Shown here in pieces: positions 11,505-22,438 of a stretch of DNA of 64,000 nt. The position numbers and the translations under genes were made by a program. The notes under the pieces were generated by a model, which did not search any database, was not told the DNA's origin, and saw only the letters and a program-made list of their open reading frames with translations. Source of the stretch: Gnetum montanum (lineage: Eukaryota > Streptophyta > Gnetopsida > Gnetales > Gnetaceae); the NCBI GenBank assembly GCA_015680685.1, contig MNCI01009419.1:236419-300418 (forward strand). Reading direction: 5' to 3'. Every line of letters starts with the position of its first letter. Position 1 is the stretch's first letter.

Positions 11505-13479
11505 GGGGATATCCCCCATAACTAAACAATTGAGCATGACAAGGATTAATAATTGAAAGATGAGGATCCTTGCATGTTGGAAATATGGAAACTTGTTCAT
11601 ACTTACCCCATTGGGGTTCACACACCTGATTATAGTATGCGTAGTGGGACAATTTATAAGATGTGGTTCCTAGATAAAGAGTTGACCGACTATGATACTT
11701 GAAACCATAAGATGATATGCAAGGATTAGGATGTCACTCTTTATGATTGTATTCATTGGGCCATATGGTTTTTGGAGTGTTAATTGGTGGCCCTAATGAA
11801 GTGACACGAGGGACTAGGTTCGAGGAGAAGAATGCACCACAGTGTTGGACTTGTGGTGAGGAGAATGCAGTGGCCTTGGAACTATGTTGTCCCTTCCTAT
11901 GGTCATGTCTAAAGCAGGGGAATTTTTGATGTTGAGGAGGCCTCTTATTGCTATTGCAAATAGTAGCACAAGTAATGTTCATAGGTTGTTGCTATGGTGC
12001 AGACACTTCAAGAACAATTGGTGGTGATGTAGAAGGAGGAAAAGGTTGAGAATGTTGAAATTGAGGAGAACTGTAAGCTACACAAGGCGGTGGTTGTGTT
12101 GAAGACATGGGCTGATAGTATTGAGGAGAATGATAATGTGGTGGGATAGAGTATGTTGACCTAGTTGGGGAAACAGGATATTGAACTAGATAAGCATTTA
12201 GATTCGGATGATGCGAAGGGAGTCTCCAGTTTAGGGGTGGCTTCCCCCATGACTGGGATTTTTTCCACTGTGATTGAACATAGTATCTCTATATGAAATC
12301 TGGGTGTAACATGCTTTCCCAATGCTTATATAAATGTAACAAGATTAGGCATTGGCCCTTGGGGTGATCGTACAAGAAAAGGTTGCATTCATACTTATGA
12401 TTGGTAGTTGAGCCCTTATCTTCCTCATCCCTTCTCTCCGATTTTCTAATGATACTTTGTCCTACTTCTCGGGTTGTTAAAACTCTATCTCCAATAATAT
12501 CAATATATTCTCCATACTTTTTATGCATCCATTCCAACATCTTATTGATCTTTGTCTCAAATTCTTCTAGTGATTGTTGGGTTTGCAAATATGGTTCTTC
12601 CTCCTTGAGATTGGCTGATTTATCCTTTTTATGATTATGGACCTTTGTTAAGTTGAGATTTTGGTCCCGTTGATGTTTTTCAACACTCTGCTATCTAGCC
12701 ATTTCTCCTTCTTCTTTTGCTACCCACTTAATAAACTCTTGGAATTGATGGGTTCATAGTTTGTATAGTTGACCTTGGGCATACATCCCTAGGGTCTCTC
12801 TTCTTTCATCACAAAGTCCATCAATGATATGTTACATTAGCCTTTCCTCAGAGAACTCATGGCCTGGACAGTTATTTAACAGTGCATAATATCTTTCTAA
12901 GGCCATGTCCAAGGGTTCCTGCTATGCTTATTTCCACTCTTGGATTTGTTTTCTCAAGGCTAACACTCTTGCATAGGTTTGATATCATTCATTAAAGAGT
13001 TATACCATTGTTGGCCAACGTCGTATTGAATTTGGTTTTAATGATCTATACCATACTTTCGCTTGGTCAACAAGTGTCATAGGAAAGAGCTTGAGCTTTT
13101 GCCAACTATTATCAATGTTGTTACATGCACAGGCATCATAGAAGGCTTGTAAATGTTGTTGAAAATCTAAGTCATAACCTCCTAAGAAATTAGAAAAGTT
13201 GTTTAAATTGAGCTTGGGTAGGTAGCTCTCTTTACGATGCCTTTAGGATATTCAAACAACCTCCTTTATTTGTTTTAGGCTTGTAGTGGCCACTAGGGGT
13301 TCATCATCATCGAGTAAGTTATGCTCTCATGTGTTGGGATGATGCTATCTTTGTTTATGTTTATAATAAACCCCCACCTTAGATTGCGTACTCCAATCTT
13401 CATTGTCATACAATTCGTTGGTTCTCCAACGAATTGCCTCACTAGATATGGCATTATCATAGTCTTGTAGGAGATGCAT
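11505..13479 (-). pseudogene. Element C gag
   Basis: One frame from the ATG at 13479 to at least 11734, broken only by point stops. The capsid core is at about 13030-13110 (LKLFPMTLVDQAKVWYRSL), followed by a QEPLDMALERYYALLNNCPGH stretch near 12870-12930 and a GLCDERRETLGMYAQG motif near 12780. A Pro/Ser/Gln-rich tail (12000-12250) follows. The same order occurs in gag of E (28374-30814). There is no CCHC knuckle, but a C-x-LFLYDHPKGQC block (about 12340-12390) aligns with the equivalent block of E (CDIYQYDLPKGC). Packaging its own RNA in cis could explain why gag is kept in an element without pol. Confidence 0.85.
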
Positions 13480-13599
13480 GGTTGTGAAATTCTGTGTGAA
13501 TTTGTATGTGAATTTTTGTGATTATTTCTTCCTGAAAGATATATTGTTAATTCCTATACAATGACCTTGTATGATATAACTAACCTAGATAACTAGCAC

Positions 13600-13620
13600 C
13601 GTCCCTAGCAACAACGCCAA
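13600..13620 (-). promoter_or_regulatory. Primer binding site of element C
   Basis: Directly after the 5' LTR on the minus strand: TTGGCGTTGTTGCTAGGGA. It resembles the complement of a plant tRNA-Asp 3' end (TGGCGCCGTTGCC-type) with C-to-T changes. This position and sequence type are standard in Athila/Tat elements. Confidence 0.7.
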
Positions 13621-14458
13621 TGATGAGTGGTGAGGTACCCCTACACTCAACCATATGAATACGAGCATTTCACGCACGATCCGATCGAACTCCATAGATG
13701 GGCTAGTTGTGGTTTCTAGATAGTTACTCATAGATCACATTTTGTTGTCTTCCCACCTGGACTAGTATTAGCTTTATCACGTATGGTTTAGTCTAGAGTG
13801 AGGTGTATGATGTGTTCCTATACTAATGCTACTCCTGGGGCTAATGGAAAATAATATTAACTAAACTAGAAGAGAGAGAGAGAGAGAGTCTAAGCTAGCG
13901 TAAGTGCGATGAGCATTCATTCCTTAGTCATCCATACACATCTTGGACCTCGTGCACAACTACCACTGGGATTACCAAGCGCATGGCCTAAGTATGATAC
14001 TAGGTTATCAAGTAGTCACACTTGAATGCTCATAATTAAGTCGTACTCATTCTGCATTACTAGGAGATAAGGGTAGAGAGATATTAACTAGGAAAGTAGT
14101 AAATAACAATTAAATAAATAATTAAGCTAAGTGGATGCTACAATGATGAAGTAATCTTGATCTTTATTGTCGGTCATGTGCATGTCCAAGTACGTCACAC
14201 TCGAATAAGGATGTCATACAATTAAAATCACCACACTGTGGGCATACACTGGGAGAGAAGGGTTGAGAGGAAAACTTATGTAGAAAGATACTTAAACTTA
14301 ACGACTCTAAAAAAATTCCTACTAGATCTGTCTACCTCTTATTTATAGATGAGGAGACAGGCTGCGATATCACGTACGCGATATCATATCTAGGATGCAA
14401 TATCATGTATGTGATATCACGACTACCTTATCGCAGCCAACAAAATGATAACTCATCA
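13621..14458 (-). repeat. 5' LTR of element C
   Basis: Promoter on the minus strand: GATATC-type palindromes starting at 14366, 14380, 14399 and 14413, then TATA (TCTATAAATAAG) at about 14338-14349. A polyadenylation signal AATAAAGATC lies at about 14158-14168. LTR ends are TGATGAG / CTCATCA. A GA microsatellite is at 13871-13888. Confidence 0.92.
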
Positions 14459-15169
14459 CCCCCTTAGGAACACTGACTCTGGCAATGTAACCACTGACAT
14501 GCCATAGTGATCTTAAGACTATTTGCAAGGGTCATGTACTAAATCTTAAAGCCTAAAAAGTTGAATTTATGACATCATCCAATTATTGAGTGCCTAGATG
14601 ATAAATTTAACCTTACCATTGAGTTTAGAAAAGTGAAAAATGTTGGAAATGACTATTCATATGTTGAGAAAGAACATCGTATGCTCAGGTTGTGTGAAAA
14701 TTAAAATTTTGAGGATCTCAAGATACTATATTAGGCAAGGAGTAAAAACTAAGTTTGGGGGTTCCATTGGATAAATCTAACTTCACCATTGTATTCAGAA
14801 GGTTGAGAGCAATAGGAAACAACTATTTTCTCATCAAAAAAGGATTCCAAAATCAAAAGTGATGGTTTCTAAAGTCTAGGACCTTTGTCATGAAAAATGA
14901 AACTTCTAGAGAGATCACCCATCCTTGTTCTACTCTAGTGCAAGCATGTGTAATTGTGAAATTTTTTTCTATATTGTTACTAGTGCAACAATTCTAATGT
15001 TTGAAAATATTTGTGCATGTTTTTAATTTAAATTTAGAACTACTGATGTAAATATATATTTTTCAATTTTTCCATTAGCTGATAGGAATTTTAAAATTCC
15101 TATTAATTGTCAAGAAGTTTAATTTTCTTGTCTATTGATGGAAATTTTTTTTGCATAGACAATAGCCAT

Positions 15170-15300
15170 TTCAAGGTCCATGCAGCCCTCCTCTAGGATA
15201 GTGCAGCCATTGAATGGGCTTGCATAGCCTATCTCAGGGCATGCATAACCTATCTCTAGGCTAATGTGGCCCATCTTTGGGCCTACATAACTTCTATGCA
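15170..15300 (-). repeat. Degenerate ~30-bp tandem repeat
   Basis: Four or so imperfect units built on GGCCTA/GCATAGCCTATCTC. The minus-strand translation shows a matching decapeptide period (MGHISLEIGY, then ACPEIGYASP), but this looks like a by-product of the DNA repeat rather than a protein. Confidence 0.6.
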
Positions 15301-15339
15301 TGTTTGATATAGAGGCAGTTTCTTGAGGTGTCTAAAGAG

Positions 15340-15560
15340 GTAATTTGTGGTGGTGTAGGAGACAATTGTTAGTAGTGTTGGAGATGGTTTTTGGTGGTGC
15401 AAGATGTGGTTTTTAGTGGTGCTAGAGGTAGTTTTTGGTGGTGCAAGAGGTGATTTTTAGCAGTGTTGATGCAATTTTTGATGGTGCTAGAGGTAATTTT
15501 CGATGATGCAAAAGCTAGATTTTAGCAATGTTGGAGGTGGTTTATTGCAGCATGAACCAA
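15340..15560 (+). repeat. Degenerate ~27-bp GT-rich tandem repeat
   Basis: About seven imperfect units of the type GGTGCAAGAGGTNNTTTTTGGT (for example 15395-15420, 15425-15450, 15452-15475). Located in the leader of element B, close to the N gap. Confidence 0.7.
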
Positions 15561-15886
15561 AAATAGTGGCACAATCAACAACAGTTGTGAAAAATGCAAT
15601 GAGTATTTTTGTAGACTACAGGTGTAGGTTTTTACAGTAGGTGACATAGTGTAATCCAAGGAATGGTAGTGATAGTACTCTAGGGTGGTGGTTGTAGGGG
15701 TGCTCGTGTTAGAGGTGACGAGGTGGAGAGCATGGTAGAAATGCCAACCTCAATTGTTGTAGGTTTTAGGTGCAATAGTAGGTAGTGGGTATGGAAAAAT
15801 AGTAGCAAAGAGAACTAGGAAGGTGAATAGCAGTAGGCACGCAGAATAGCGGTGGCAGTCATGGACAATGATAGCTAGACTAGGGG

Positions 15887-16168
15887 NNNNNNNNNNNNNN
15901 NNNNNNNNNNNNNNNNNNNNNNNNNNNNNNNNNNNNNNNNNNNNNNNNNNNNNNNNNNNNNNNNNNNNNNNNNNNNNNNNNNNNNNNNNNNNNNNNNNNN
16001 NNNNNNNNNNNNNNNNNNNNNNNNNNNNNNNNNNNNNNNNNNNNNNNNNNNNNNNNNNNNNNNNNNNNNNNNNNNNNNNNNNNNNNNNNNNNNNNNNNNN
16101 NNNNNNNNNNNNNNNNNNNNNNNNNNNNNNNNNNNNNNNNNNNNNNNNNNNNNNNNNNNNNNNNNNNN
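15887..16168. other. Assembly gap (282 N)
   Basis: Run of N inside the leader of element B. It directly follows the tandem repeats, which may have caused the assembly break. Confidence 0.99.
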
Positions 16169-16402
16169 ATCAAATCTTCATCGGTTAATGATATCCATAA
16201 AATAATTTTGTTGATTGCTAGGATCTAGATGCCTGATCCTTTGTTTGTGAAATCAATGGAAAGGTATCTTCTAAATTACATCATAGATATATGATCCATC
16301 AGGTGCTGATCAATGGATTTCCTATGTTGTCGCTTCAAGATTCATCATCAAGTTCATGTTGTAGTCAGCCCATGGTTCTGAATGGCGCTTGGGTCATGAT
16401 TT

Positions 16403-16414
16403 TCTTTGATACCA
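16403..16414 (-). promoter_or_regulatory. Primer binding site of element B (tRNA-iMet type)
   Basis: Two bases after the 5' LTR the minus strand reads TGGTATCAAAGA, close to the TGGTATCAGAGC complement of initiator tRNA-Met used by many plant LTR elements. It confirms the LTR end and the minus orientation. Confidence 0.8.
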
Positions 16415-16416
16415 GT

Positions 16417-16989
16417 TGTGACATCCCATTCCTAGATGTCATGGAAAGCATCAAATATATGATATATTAGACATTATGCATACAAAAAAATATACCAAAT
16501 GCAAAATATAAGTGATATTCAACATTAGTATGAAGGAAATAATAGGAAAAATGTAGAAATAGAAAGAAAAGAATGATTTATTGATATGGAATAGTGTATC
16601 TAGATCGTGCTCCAAGAGTATTCCTTCGGGTTTTCTTCCTTTGGCATATATCCCTTAGAGGCAATCCAGCACTACCATCATGGTTAGGCCTATAGCCTAG
16701 CTAGAAGGGATGGCTAGTCCGCTTCCTATCCTACTTCACCCAACTTCCTATGACTTCCCTATTCCAACTCTACCACTCCATGTTGGCACAACCTTTAACC
16801 TTGAATATAAATGCCTTGATTCAAACCCCCAAAGGTTACCTTAAGAGACATGTCCATTATTACTACATGTCCTTTCAAGTCTTAATCACAACTACCTTTT
16901 TAGGTATTTTTAAAATAACAATAACATTTGTTATGAAAAGGCACCATCTTTATTATGAAATAGCGTCATTTGGGAATGGGGATGTGACA
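16417..16989 (-). repeat. 5' LTR of element B
   Basis: Plus-strand ends TGTGACATCCC and GGGGATGTGACA, followed by duplication GGAGG (16990-16994). Colinear with 3274-3845 with many transition differences, so the insertion is old. Confidence 0.9.
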
Positions 16990-16994
16990 GGAGG

Positions 16995-18046
16995 AAACCA
17001 AGAGCTTCATAAAAGGGACCAAGAGATCTTCAAATTCCAAGATGATGTATGTTGCTAATCAAGGAGAGTTTCTACCCTATGAGTCATGGAAGGTGAAGGA
17101 TTTAAGCTAAGAAAGTGGCATAGATTAAGTGACATCTTTAAGGAGGATCAAGGGTAGCATTAGAGGGTATGATACACATTCTTTTTGTAATTTTTCTGCA
17201 CCTTGTGGCAAGGGAAAGAAGATTCTAAGTCAAGTTAGGACTATCTCATGGGAGAGAGGTGAGTCTTCTAGCCAAGGTATGTGGAAGAATGATTACTTTA
17301 ATGATGTTTTTGATGAATCTAATGTTAAGGCCATGGAGGAAAGTTCACTTTTTCAGTTGGTACCTCTAAAGTGGGATGAAGAGCTTGTTGATGATTCCTT
17401 TGAAGAGGAAAACCATTGGAACTGGAAACATCTATTTGGAATCTTGAACATTCAAGATTTGATGAGATTGAGTAGCCATATGTTAAAGATAGATGGGAGA
17501 AGCCATGAAAAGGTAAGTAAGGGTGAGCTTTACCTTGTTGATGGTAGTACTGTCTCTCATGTTGAAGCTACTGTGAAGGATGGTGAATTGTTCAATGGTA
17601 ATGATAAGCATCATGATTATTGTGGTGATTATGGGATTGAGAGTCTTGTTATGAATTTTGATGCCATTGATGATGATGCCTTTTGGAATAGTCCTTGTAA
17701 AAAGGTCATTATTGATGTGAGTAAAGACATTGATAATGATTTGATTTTTCAAAATTTGGAGATGTTTGCTATTGATTATAACAATGATAAATTTGTGAAG
17801 TGTGTTGATGGATTTAATTATCTTGGCTGTAAAATGGAAATGCACCATGAAGGCAATCTACATGGTTGTAATGAAAGGAAGTCAAGTAATAGTCTTCCAT
17901 CCACCAAGAAGAAGAATGTGAAGATGAGGAAAAGGAAGAGAAGAAAGGATGTTGAATTAAGAAAGCCTAATCCTTTTTATTTTTCTTATTCTTTATTTGT
18001 TGCAAGTTTAATTCATCATGGGGATGCAAGGAAAGCATTCCAATGA
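16995..18046 (+). pseudogene. Element A ORF, downstream part
   Basis: Continues the frame of 2967-3273 across the site of element B. Two TAA codons in the same frame (17108-17110, 17126-17128) split it, and both could come from CAA by one C-to-T change. The remainder, 17129-18046, is open for about 305 codons, rich in Asp, Glu, Asn, His and Lys. A strongly basic cluster (KKKNVKMRKRKRRK, about 17905-17950) near the C-terminus looks like a nuclear localisation or RNA-binding patch. No gag, RT or other known domain is recognised. I do not know its function. An open run of this length among decayed neighbours suggests it was protein-coding recently or is slowly decaying. Confidence 0.65.
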
Positions 18047-18238
18047 GATGATCAAATGAAGGAAGCATGGTCAGAGATGAGAACAAGCCCCCATGAACAA
18101 GAGAAGCTCAAAACCAAAACCTCAAATGATATTTATACTCATGTTTGTAATGCATTGAGTTACGATTATTGTAATGGCCTTGAGTCATGGAGGTATGGAT
18201 CCTTTTAGCTTGTGAAAGGTCATAAAGCATGACACTTT

Positions 18239-18250
18239 TAAGGGTGAGAG
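18239..18250 (+). promoter_or_regulatory. Polypurine tract of element A
   Basis: AAGGGTGAGAG directly before the right LTR, in the expected place for a plus-oriented element. Confidence 0.6.
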
Positions 18251-19200
18251 AGTTGGAGTAGGGACACCTCTTCCAATCCTATTATTCTACCCTAAATGCT
18301 ATGTGTCTTTATGAGTTGATTCTATTGGGGATGATTCTTGGATGTTTAAGCATTTTTTAGGGTTTTTGGGATTATTTTAATGAGTTTAGAAGGTTCTAGG
18401 ATCTATCAGGACTTGTTGGGAGTTATCTAAAGGCTCCTGATATCAAAAGAAGCATTTTTATTCTTGGCACCTTTAGGATAAACGTCTCTCCTAAAGTACA
18501 GATGTCCCAAGTCCAAAGAAGACATCTACCAAAATTAGTAGATGTCTCTCTTGAGAGTAGGGCTTTCATAGGAGACATCTACATGAAACTAGAGATGTCT
18601 ATGTTGGCAACGAAAAAGGATATAATGTGGCGTTTGGGATGGGGAAGCTTTTGAAAATGTCCATTCCAATTCAGAAAATAACCAAAGAAAGGTGGAAATA
18701 GCTAGGAAGAAGATGAGAAGACTTGGAAAACATTTAAAGAATTTCAAGTTGATTTGAAAAAAGGTTTCCAGAATTTTCATGTTTTAGTTGCTTATAAATA
18801 TTGAAGTAATTCAACATTGTAAGAGGATAATCCTAACCTTGAATAGGAGAAAAAGATTGTGAGAGTTGGAAAAGGATAGCTTGTGTAAGAAATTTAAGTG
18901 AGAGTCAAGGGATAGCACTTGAGAGAGGTTAGGAGAATCTCTTATAAGTGTCTTGTCTTGAGCTAAGACTCCATTGTGAGCAATTAAGGATTATGAGAGG
19001 ACAAGTGTAGCCTCGAAGATCCTTGGGAGAGTTGTAGGTTGAGCTTGGCTTCTTATTCTTGACATATTTTCTATGTATTGTGGAGAATTTTCTTAATATA
19101 AGGAAAATTTTCTCTATTTTATTATATTTTTCTTATTTTCTAAGCTAGATGTACTTGGAAGTTATGGATTGGATCCTATTGGGGTCTATTGAGGTGTAAC
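18251..19200 (+). repeat. 3' LTR of element A
   Basis: Matches 2094-2824 to about 18960, then continues past the point where the left copy enters the gap. TATA-like box at 18790-18803. The true end is not fixed. I place it within 19130-19280. Confidence 0.75.
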
Positions 19201-19437
19201 CCTTGAACTAGTCACTAGGTAACCATTGAATTTATGGAAAAAGTAAACTTCACTAGGGTTTGAGAGTGAAAAGTGAAGGACATTTTTCCACTATAATTAT
19301 TTTTAATTTGTTAATTTTCTAGAAAGTACATAAATCTTTAAACATGTTATGTATTTAAAACAATGAGTGATGAATATATTCAATGATTGATCATATGATC
19401 TATAAACATCATGGTAGATTGTATTGTAATCCATTTT
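19201..19437. other. AT-rich flank between A and D; no gene seen
   Basis: May include the last part of the A LTR. No motif recognised. Confidence 0.4.
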
Positions 19438-20297
19438 ATAAGTAGTAGAGAATTCCAACACTCAACCCTAAAATTCATAAGTTTTCATGCATGACTAGAT
19501 CATAATTTATGGATTGACAATGTAAGTATACTAGCAAGTTGATAAGAAGTTCATGATCATTATCTTCTTATTTAGAGTTAGTGAAATGTGAAACGTATGG
19601 TTTAACTCTTAGTCAGACATATGATAAAATAATATTGTATGGCTCCAAGTATGCTAAACATAAACATAGTGGAAATGATTAGAAATTCTATCTCTAAGTA
19701 CAATGAAAATGGAAGAATATTCTAACATAGTGGTGAAAAGTATCTATTCCTAATTTTTTTCTATACACATCCTAGGATGATGTAAATTTTATTAGAATTA
19801 TCAACTTTAATACTATGAAAATCAAGCAAAATCATGACTATTTTATCAAATAATTATTCTTTACACTTGAAACAATCTGTACTCATTCAACCTGACTAAT
19901 GAACATTGTAATATTAATTGACTTTGGAAATGTAAGTGATGTAGTAAAGGTAAATAACATGAAAAAATAAATCTATTCTATGTAATACACTACAATGATG
20001 ATGAATAATCTCAATTTTTATTGCAATTTATGAATTGTGTTAAAGGAAAATACATTCAAATAAAGATGTCATATAATTTCTAGTCATTAGACTATGGGCA
20101 TTCACAACTAATTCTAACTTCAAGAAAATAAATTGCAAGAATTTTGCAAAGTGTTGGCTAAAAATTATTTTCAACACAATGCCAAGCTTGTATTTATAGG
20201 CATGACCATGACCTACTACATTGTACCTATGACATCATATATTGGGCTAAGATATCACATCTATGATATTGTACTCCTTAACAAAAGGGTTTCATCA
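19438..20297 (-). repeat. LTR of element D
   Basis: About 860 bp. Minus-strand TATA box (CCTATAAATACAAG, about 20209-20218), with decayed GATATC palindromes at 20226-20275 upstream of it, as in elements C and E. The polypurine tract after 20297 has lost its G run. Confidence 0.75.
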
Positions 20298-20519
20298 TAA
20301 ACCAAAATTAAGTTCAAACTCATCTTCAAGTTCAAAAAAAAGGAGGATCGAGTTCATTACAAACTTATGGGATTACATGGACTCAACATCATGACATATA
20401 TACATGATTAACTTTACCTATGCATGTTGCATATTTGTTCAAATAATGTTACAAAATTATCATGTAGCACATAATTGACACAAGATAAAAATAATATAGA
20501 ATAAAACATAATAGAATTT

Positions 20520-21600
20520 GATGTAGCTTCTTAATGTTTTTGATGGCGGTGTCTCCTCTATTGGGTTTTTTCTTTTGTCCTTTGACTTCTTGAATTAGTA
20601 CTTATTTAGTAATGTTCTCATCTTTTCCTCTTTAGTCTTGGGATCATACACTATCCATGCTATATTAGCAATATTTACCATCATTGGCATTTCACAAGGA
20701 CATGATACTTGTTGGAATATTTTAAAGGCCTTGATCATCTTTTGCAATTTGTGATAATTAGTCATTCTTCTAGAAAAATTTTCTACAACATATTTTTTGG
20801 TCTTTCTAGCTTCATTTGACTGCTTGAATCTTAGAGTTTATGATGTGGAGATTTTATTTTTCGCATTTCATCTCTACAAACTATTTTTTATACATGGAAT
20901 ACATAGTAACCAATTGTTGCTCTAATTCTATTATTGATCTACCTACTGTCAACATGGCCAGGTTAGCATGTTGTAGATTTGCTAACCCCATGTATTCTAT
21001 TAAATCTTCTATCTATACATCCTTATTTAACTCTGCTTACTGAAGAAGGGAAAGAGAATCCAGGATGTGGTGCTAATTAGTTTGATGTGTAATGGAATTG
21101 ATTTTGGTCTTTGCCATATGGATCTCTTTATCATTAATTTACTTGTACAAGCCCACTTGACCTTTGAAGTTTTCCTTGATCCTTTCATGTTTCTTAGCCT
21201 TATTCTACCACTATGCTAATTTTAATGATTGATTTTTCTTTAACTGAGGCTACTTCTTTTATTGATAGACTTTTGTTCTCATGGTCCAACTGTCTCATAT
21301 ATAGGTTAACTCTAGAAAACTAATCTCTTAGTTGATAAATACATTCCTCTACTATATTATTTTACTTTTCAATGTTTGTCAACTTTAAATTTTCTATAGC
21401 AAATTTTTTATTCTTTCTTCTAATCTAGCAATATCCTTAGCATGCATGTTTTTTTGAGTATTCATTACTGAAACATTCCACACTACTTCTTACATTACTA
21501 AGTATCTATTACTGAAGCATTCTACATATTGAATGAGGATTCACATTGCGCATTGAAGACCTTCATATTGAAAGCAAATATTATAATCTAAGAAGCCCAT
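20520..21600 (-). pseudogene. ORF2 remnant of element D
   Basis: Colinear at DNA level with 6735 to about 7650 of element C (GATGGNGGTNNCTCCTCTAT near 20543 matches 6759). Frames are badly broken. The function of this ORF type is unknown. Confidence 0.55.
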
Positions 21601-21739
21601 ATTATCTTACCCATGATCATGAAATGGATTGTTAGGGACTTGATCCAAAAAATGTTTCTTGTAATGTTGAGAAAGATAAGAGACAAAATATCTATACAAG
21701 CAAGTGTGAAAATTGAAAACATATTGGGAATTTACCCAA

Positions 21740-22438
21740 AGAATTATCAGAATAATGGGTTATGACCATAAGAGTGAGTTGCATCTAGGAACTATCCCTC
21801 CCAAGCAATAACCTTATAGAATAAGTGCCCCTAAGATACTAGAGCTAATAAAGCAGTTATGAAGATTGGTAGAAAATGCTTACATTAAAACCTTCAAATC
21901 TCCTTAAGGATTTTTGGTGTTATTCATTAAGAAAAAAGATGGCTTTTTAACCCCTAAACAGGTACACCAATAAGAATAAGTATCTAGTTCCACTAGTTTT
22001 TGACCTATTTGACCAACTAGTAAGGGATTGAGTTTTTTCCAACTAAAATTTCACCAAAGATTACTATTATTAGGTGTGGATCACAAAGGGTGGTGAAGAT
22101 AAGATAACATTTATTACTTATTATTATTCATACAAGTAGATGATCATGCCTTTTACATTGTGCAATACTCCAACTATGTTTTGCAACTCATGAATGAATT
22201 ATTCCATCTATTTCTAGATAAGTTCATTATGGTATATCTTGATAGTATTTTAATGTACTCTCATTTGATGGAGAAGTATAGTCAGCATTTGAACCAAGTT
22301 TTCTCCAAATTTCAAGAGCACAAACTATATGTCAAGTGGAAGAAGTGTGAATTTGGTAAGCCAATGTGAAAATTCTTAAGCCATATCATTTATGGAGATA
22401 AGGTAAACCCAAATACAAGAAAAGTAAAGGTCATTAAG
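21740..22438 (+). pseudogene. Reverse transcriptase fragment of a chromovirus-type Ty3 element
   Basis: Plus-strand translation shows, in order and with frame changes, ISAPKILELIKQL, FIKKKDG (about 21925-21945), a VDHKGW-like remnant, then an open frame at 22160-22369 with MNELFHLFLDKFIMVYLDSILMYS and YVKWKKCEFGKP. This is the palm/connection part of RT. The YxDD box reads YLDS, so the second catalytic Asp is lost. Both ends are cut, on the left by D and on the right by the truncated LTR of E. Confidence 0.85.

Larger units (their letters stand above)
5739..14458 (-). mobile_element. Element C: non-autonomous Ty3-type element with gag and a second ORF, no polymerase
   Basis: LTRs of 815 bp (5739-6553) and 838 bp (13621-14458) start TGATGAGTGG and end CTCATCA, and are flanked by CCCCCT (5733-5738, 14459-14464). 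A polypurine tract (GTGGGGGTA on the minus strand) borders the left LTR and a tRNA-Asp-like primer site borders the right one. The interior encodes gag (13479 to about 11505) and ORF2 (9544 to about 6735). About 2 kb between them lacks RT, RNase H, integrase or protease motifs. LTR ends match those of the autonomous-type elements E and F, which probably supplied polymerase. It is inserted in element B. Confidence 0.9.
14459..15886. other. Element B leader region with tandem repeats; no gene seen
   Basis: 5' half of the interior of element B (read leftwards from its primer site). No gag or other motif. Two degenerate tandem repeat blocks are listed separately. Begins with the target duplication CCCCCT of element C. 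Confidence 0.6.
3274..16989 (-). mobile_element. Element B: non-autonomous LTR element carrying a captured host gene, split by element C
   Basis: LTRs of 572 bp (3274-3845) and 573 bp (16417-16989) in the same orientation are flanked by a perfect 5-bp duplication GGAGG (3269-3273 and 16990-16994). The ends read TGTCACATCCCC...GGGATGTCACA on the minus strand, a form common in plant Ty3 LTRs. The primer site is at 16403-16414 and the polypurine tract at 3846-3866. Excluding nested element C, the interior is about 3.9 kb and has no gag or pol. It holds a CCR4-type nuclease gene fragment near the 3' end and tandem repeats near the 5' end. It therefore resembles a LARD-type passenger element that must have used another element's proteins. 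Confidence 0.9.
2094..19200 (+). mobile_element. Element A: outermost LTR retrotransposon with an unfamiliar ORF, split by element B
   Basis: Two direct copies of a 700-plus bp sequence (2094-2824 and from 18251) flank a single long ORF, and a purine tract precedes the right copy, so this is an LTR element in plus orientation. Without element B (3274-16989) and one copy of its 5-bp duplication, the internal region would be only about 1.6 kb and would hold one reading frame with no gag, protease or RT motif. It is therefore non-autonomous. The right end is uncertain because the left LTR runs into the N gap. I place it between 19130 and 19280. No target duplication could be fixed. Confidence 0.75.
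19438..21650 (-). mobile_element. Element D: truncated, older relative of element C
   Basis: Carries a 3' LTR (19438-20297) alignable with the LTR of C (ACACTCAACC near the start, TTTCATCA at the end), the following leader of the polypurine region, and a stretch colinear with the C-terminal half of ORF2. It has no 5' LTR, gag or ORF2 start, and stops where a plus-strand RT fragment begins. Divergence from C is larger than that between the two LTRs of C. Confidence 0.7.

Noticed and set aside
15880-16188. Open frames across the N gaps
   Set aside because: They consist almost wholly of undefined residues.
17129-17131. GTG at 17129 as the start of a 305-codon gene
   Set aside because: It simply follows an in-frame TAA. 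The frame continues upstream and across element B, so this is not a real start.
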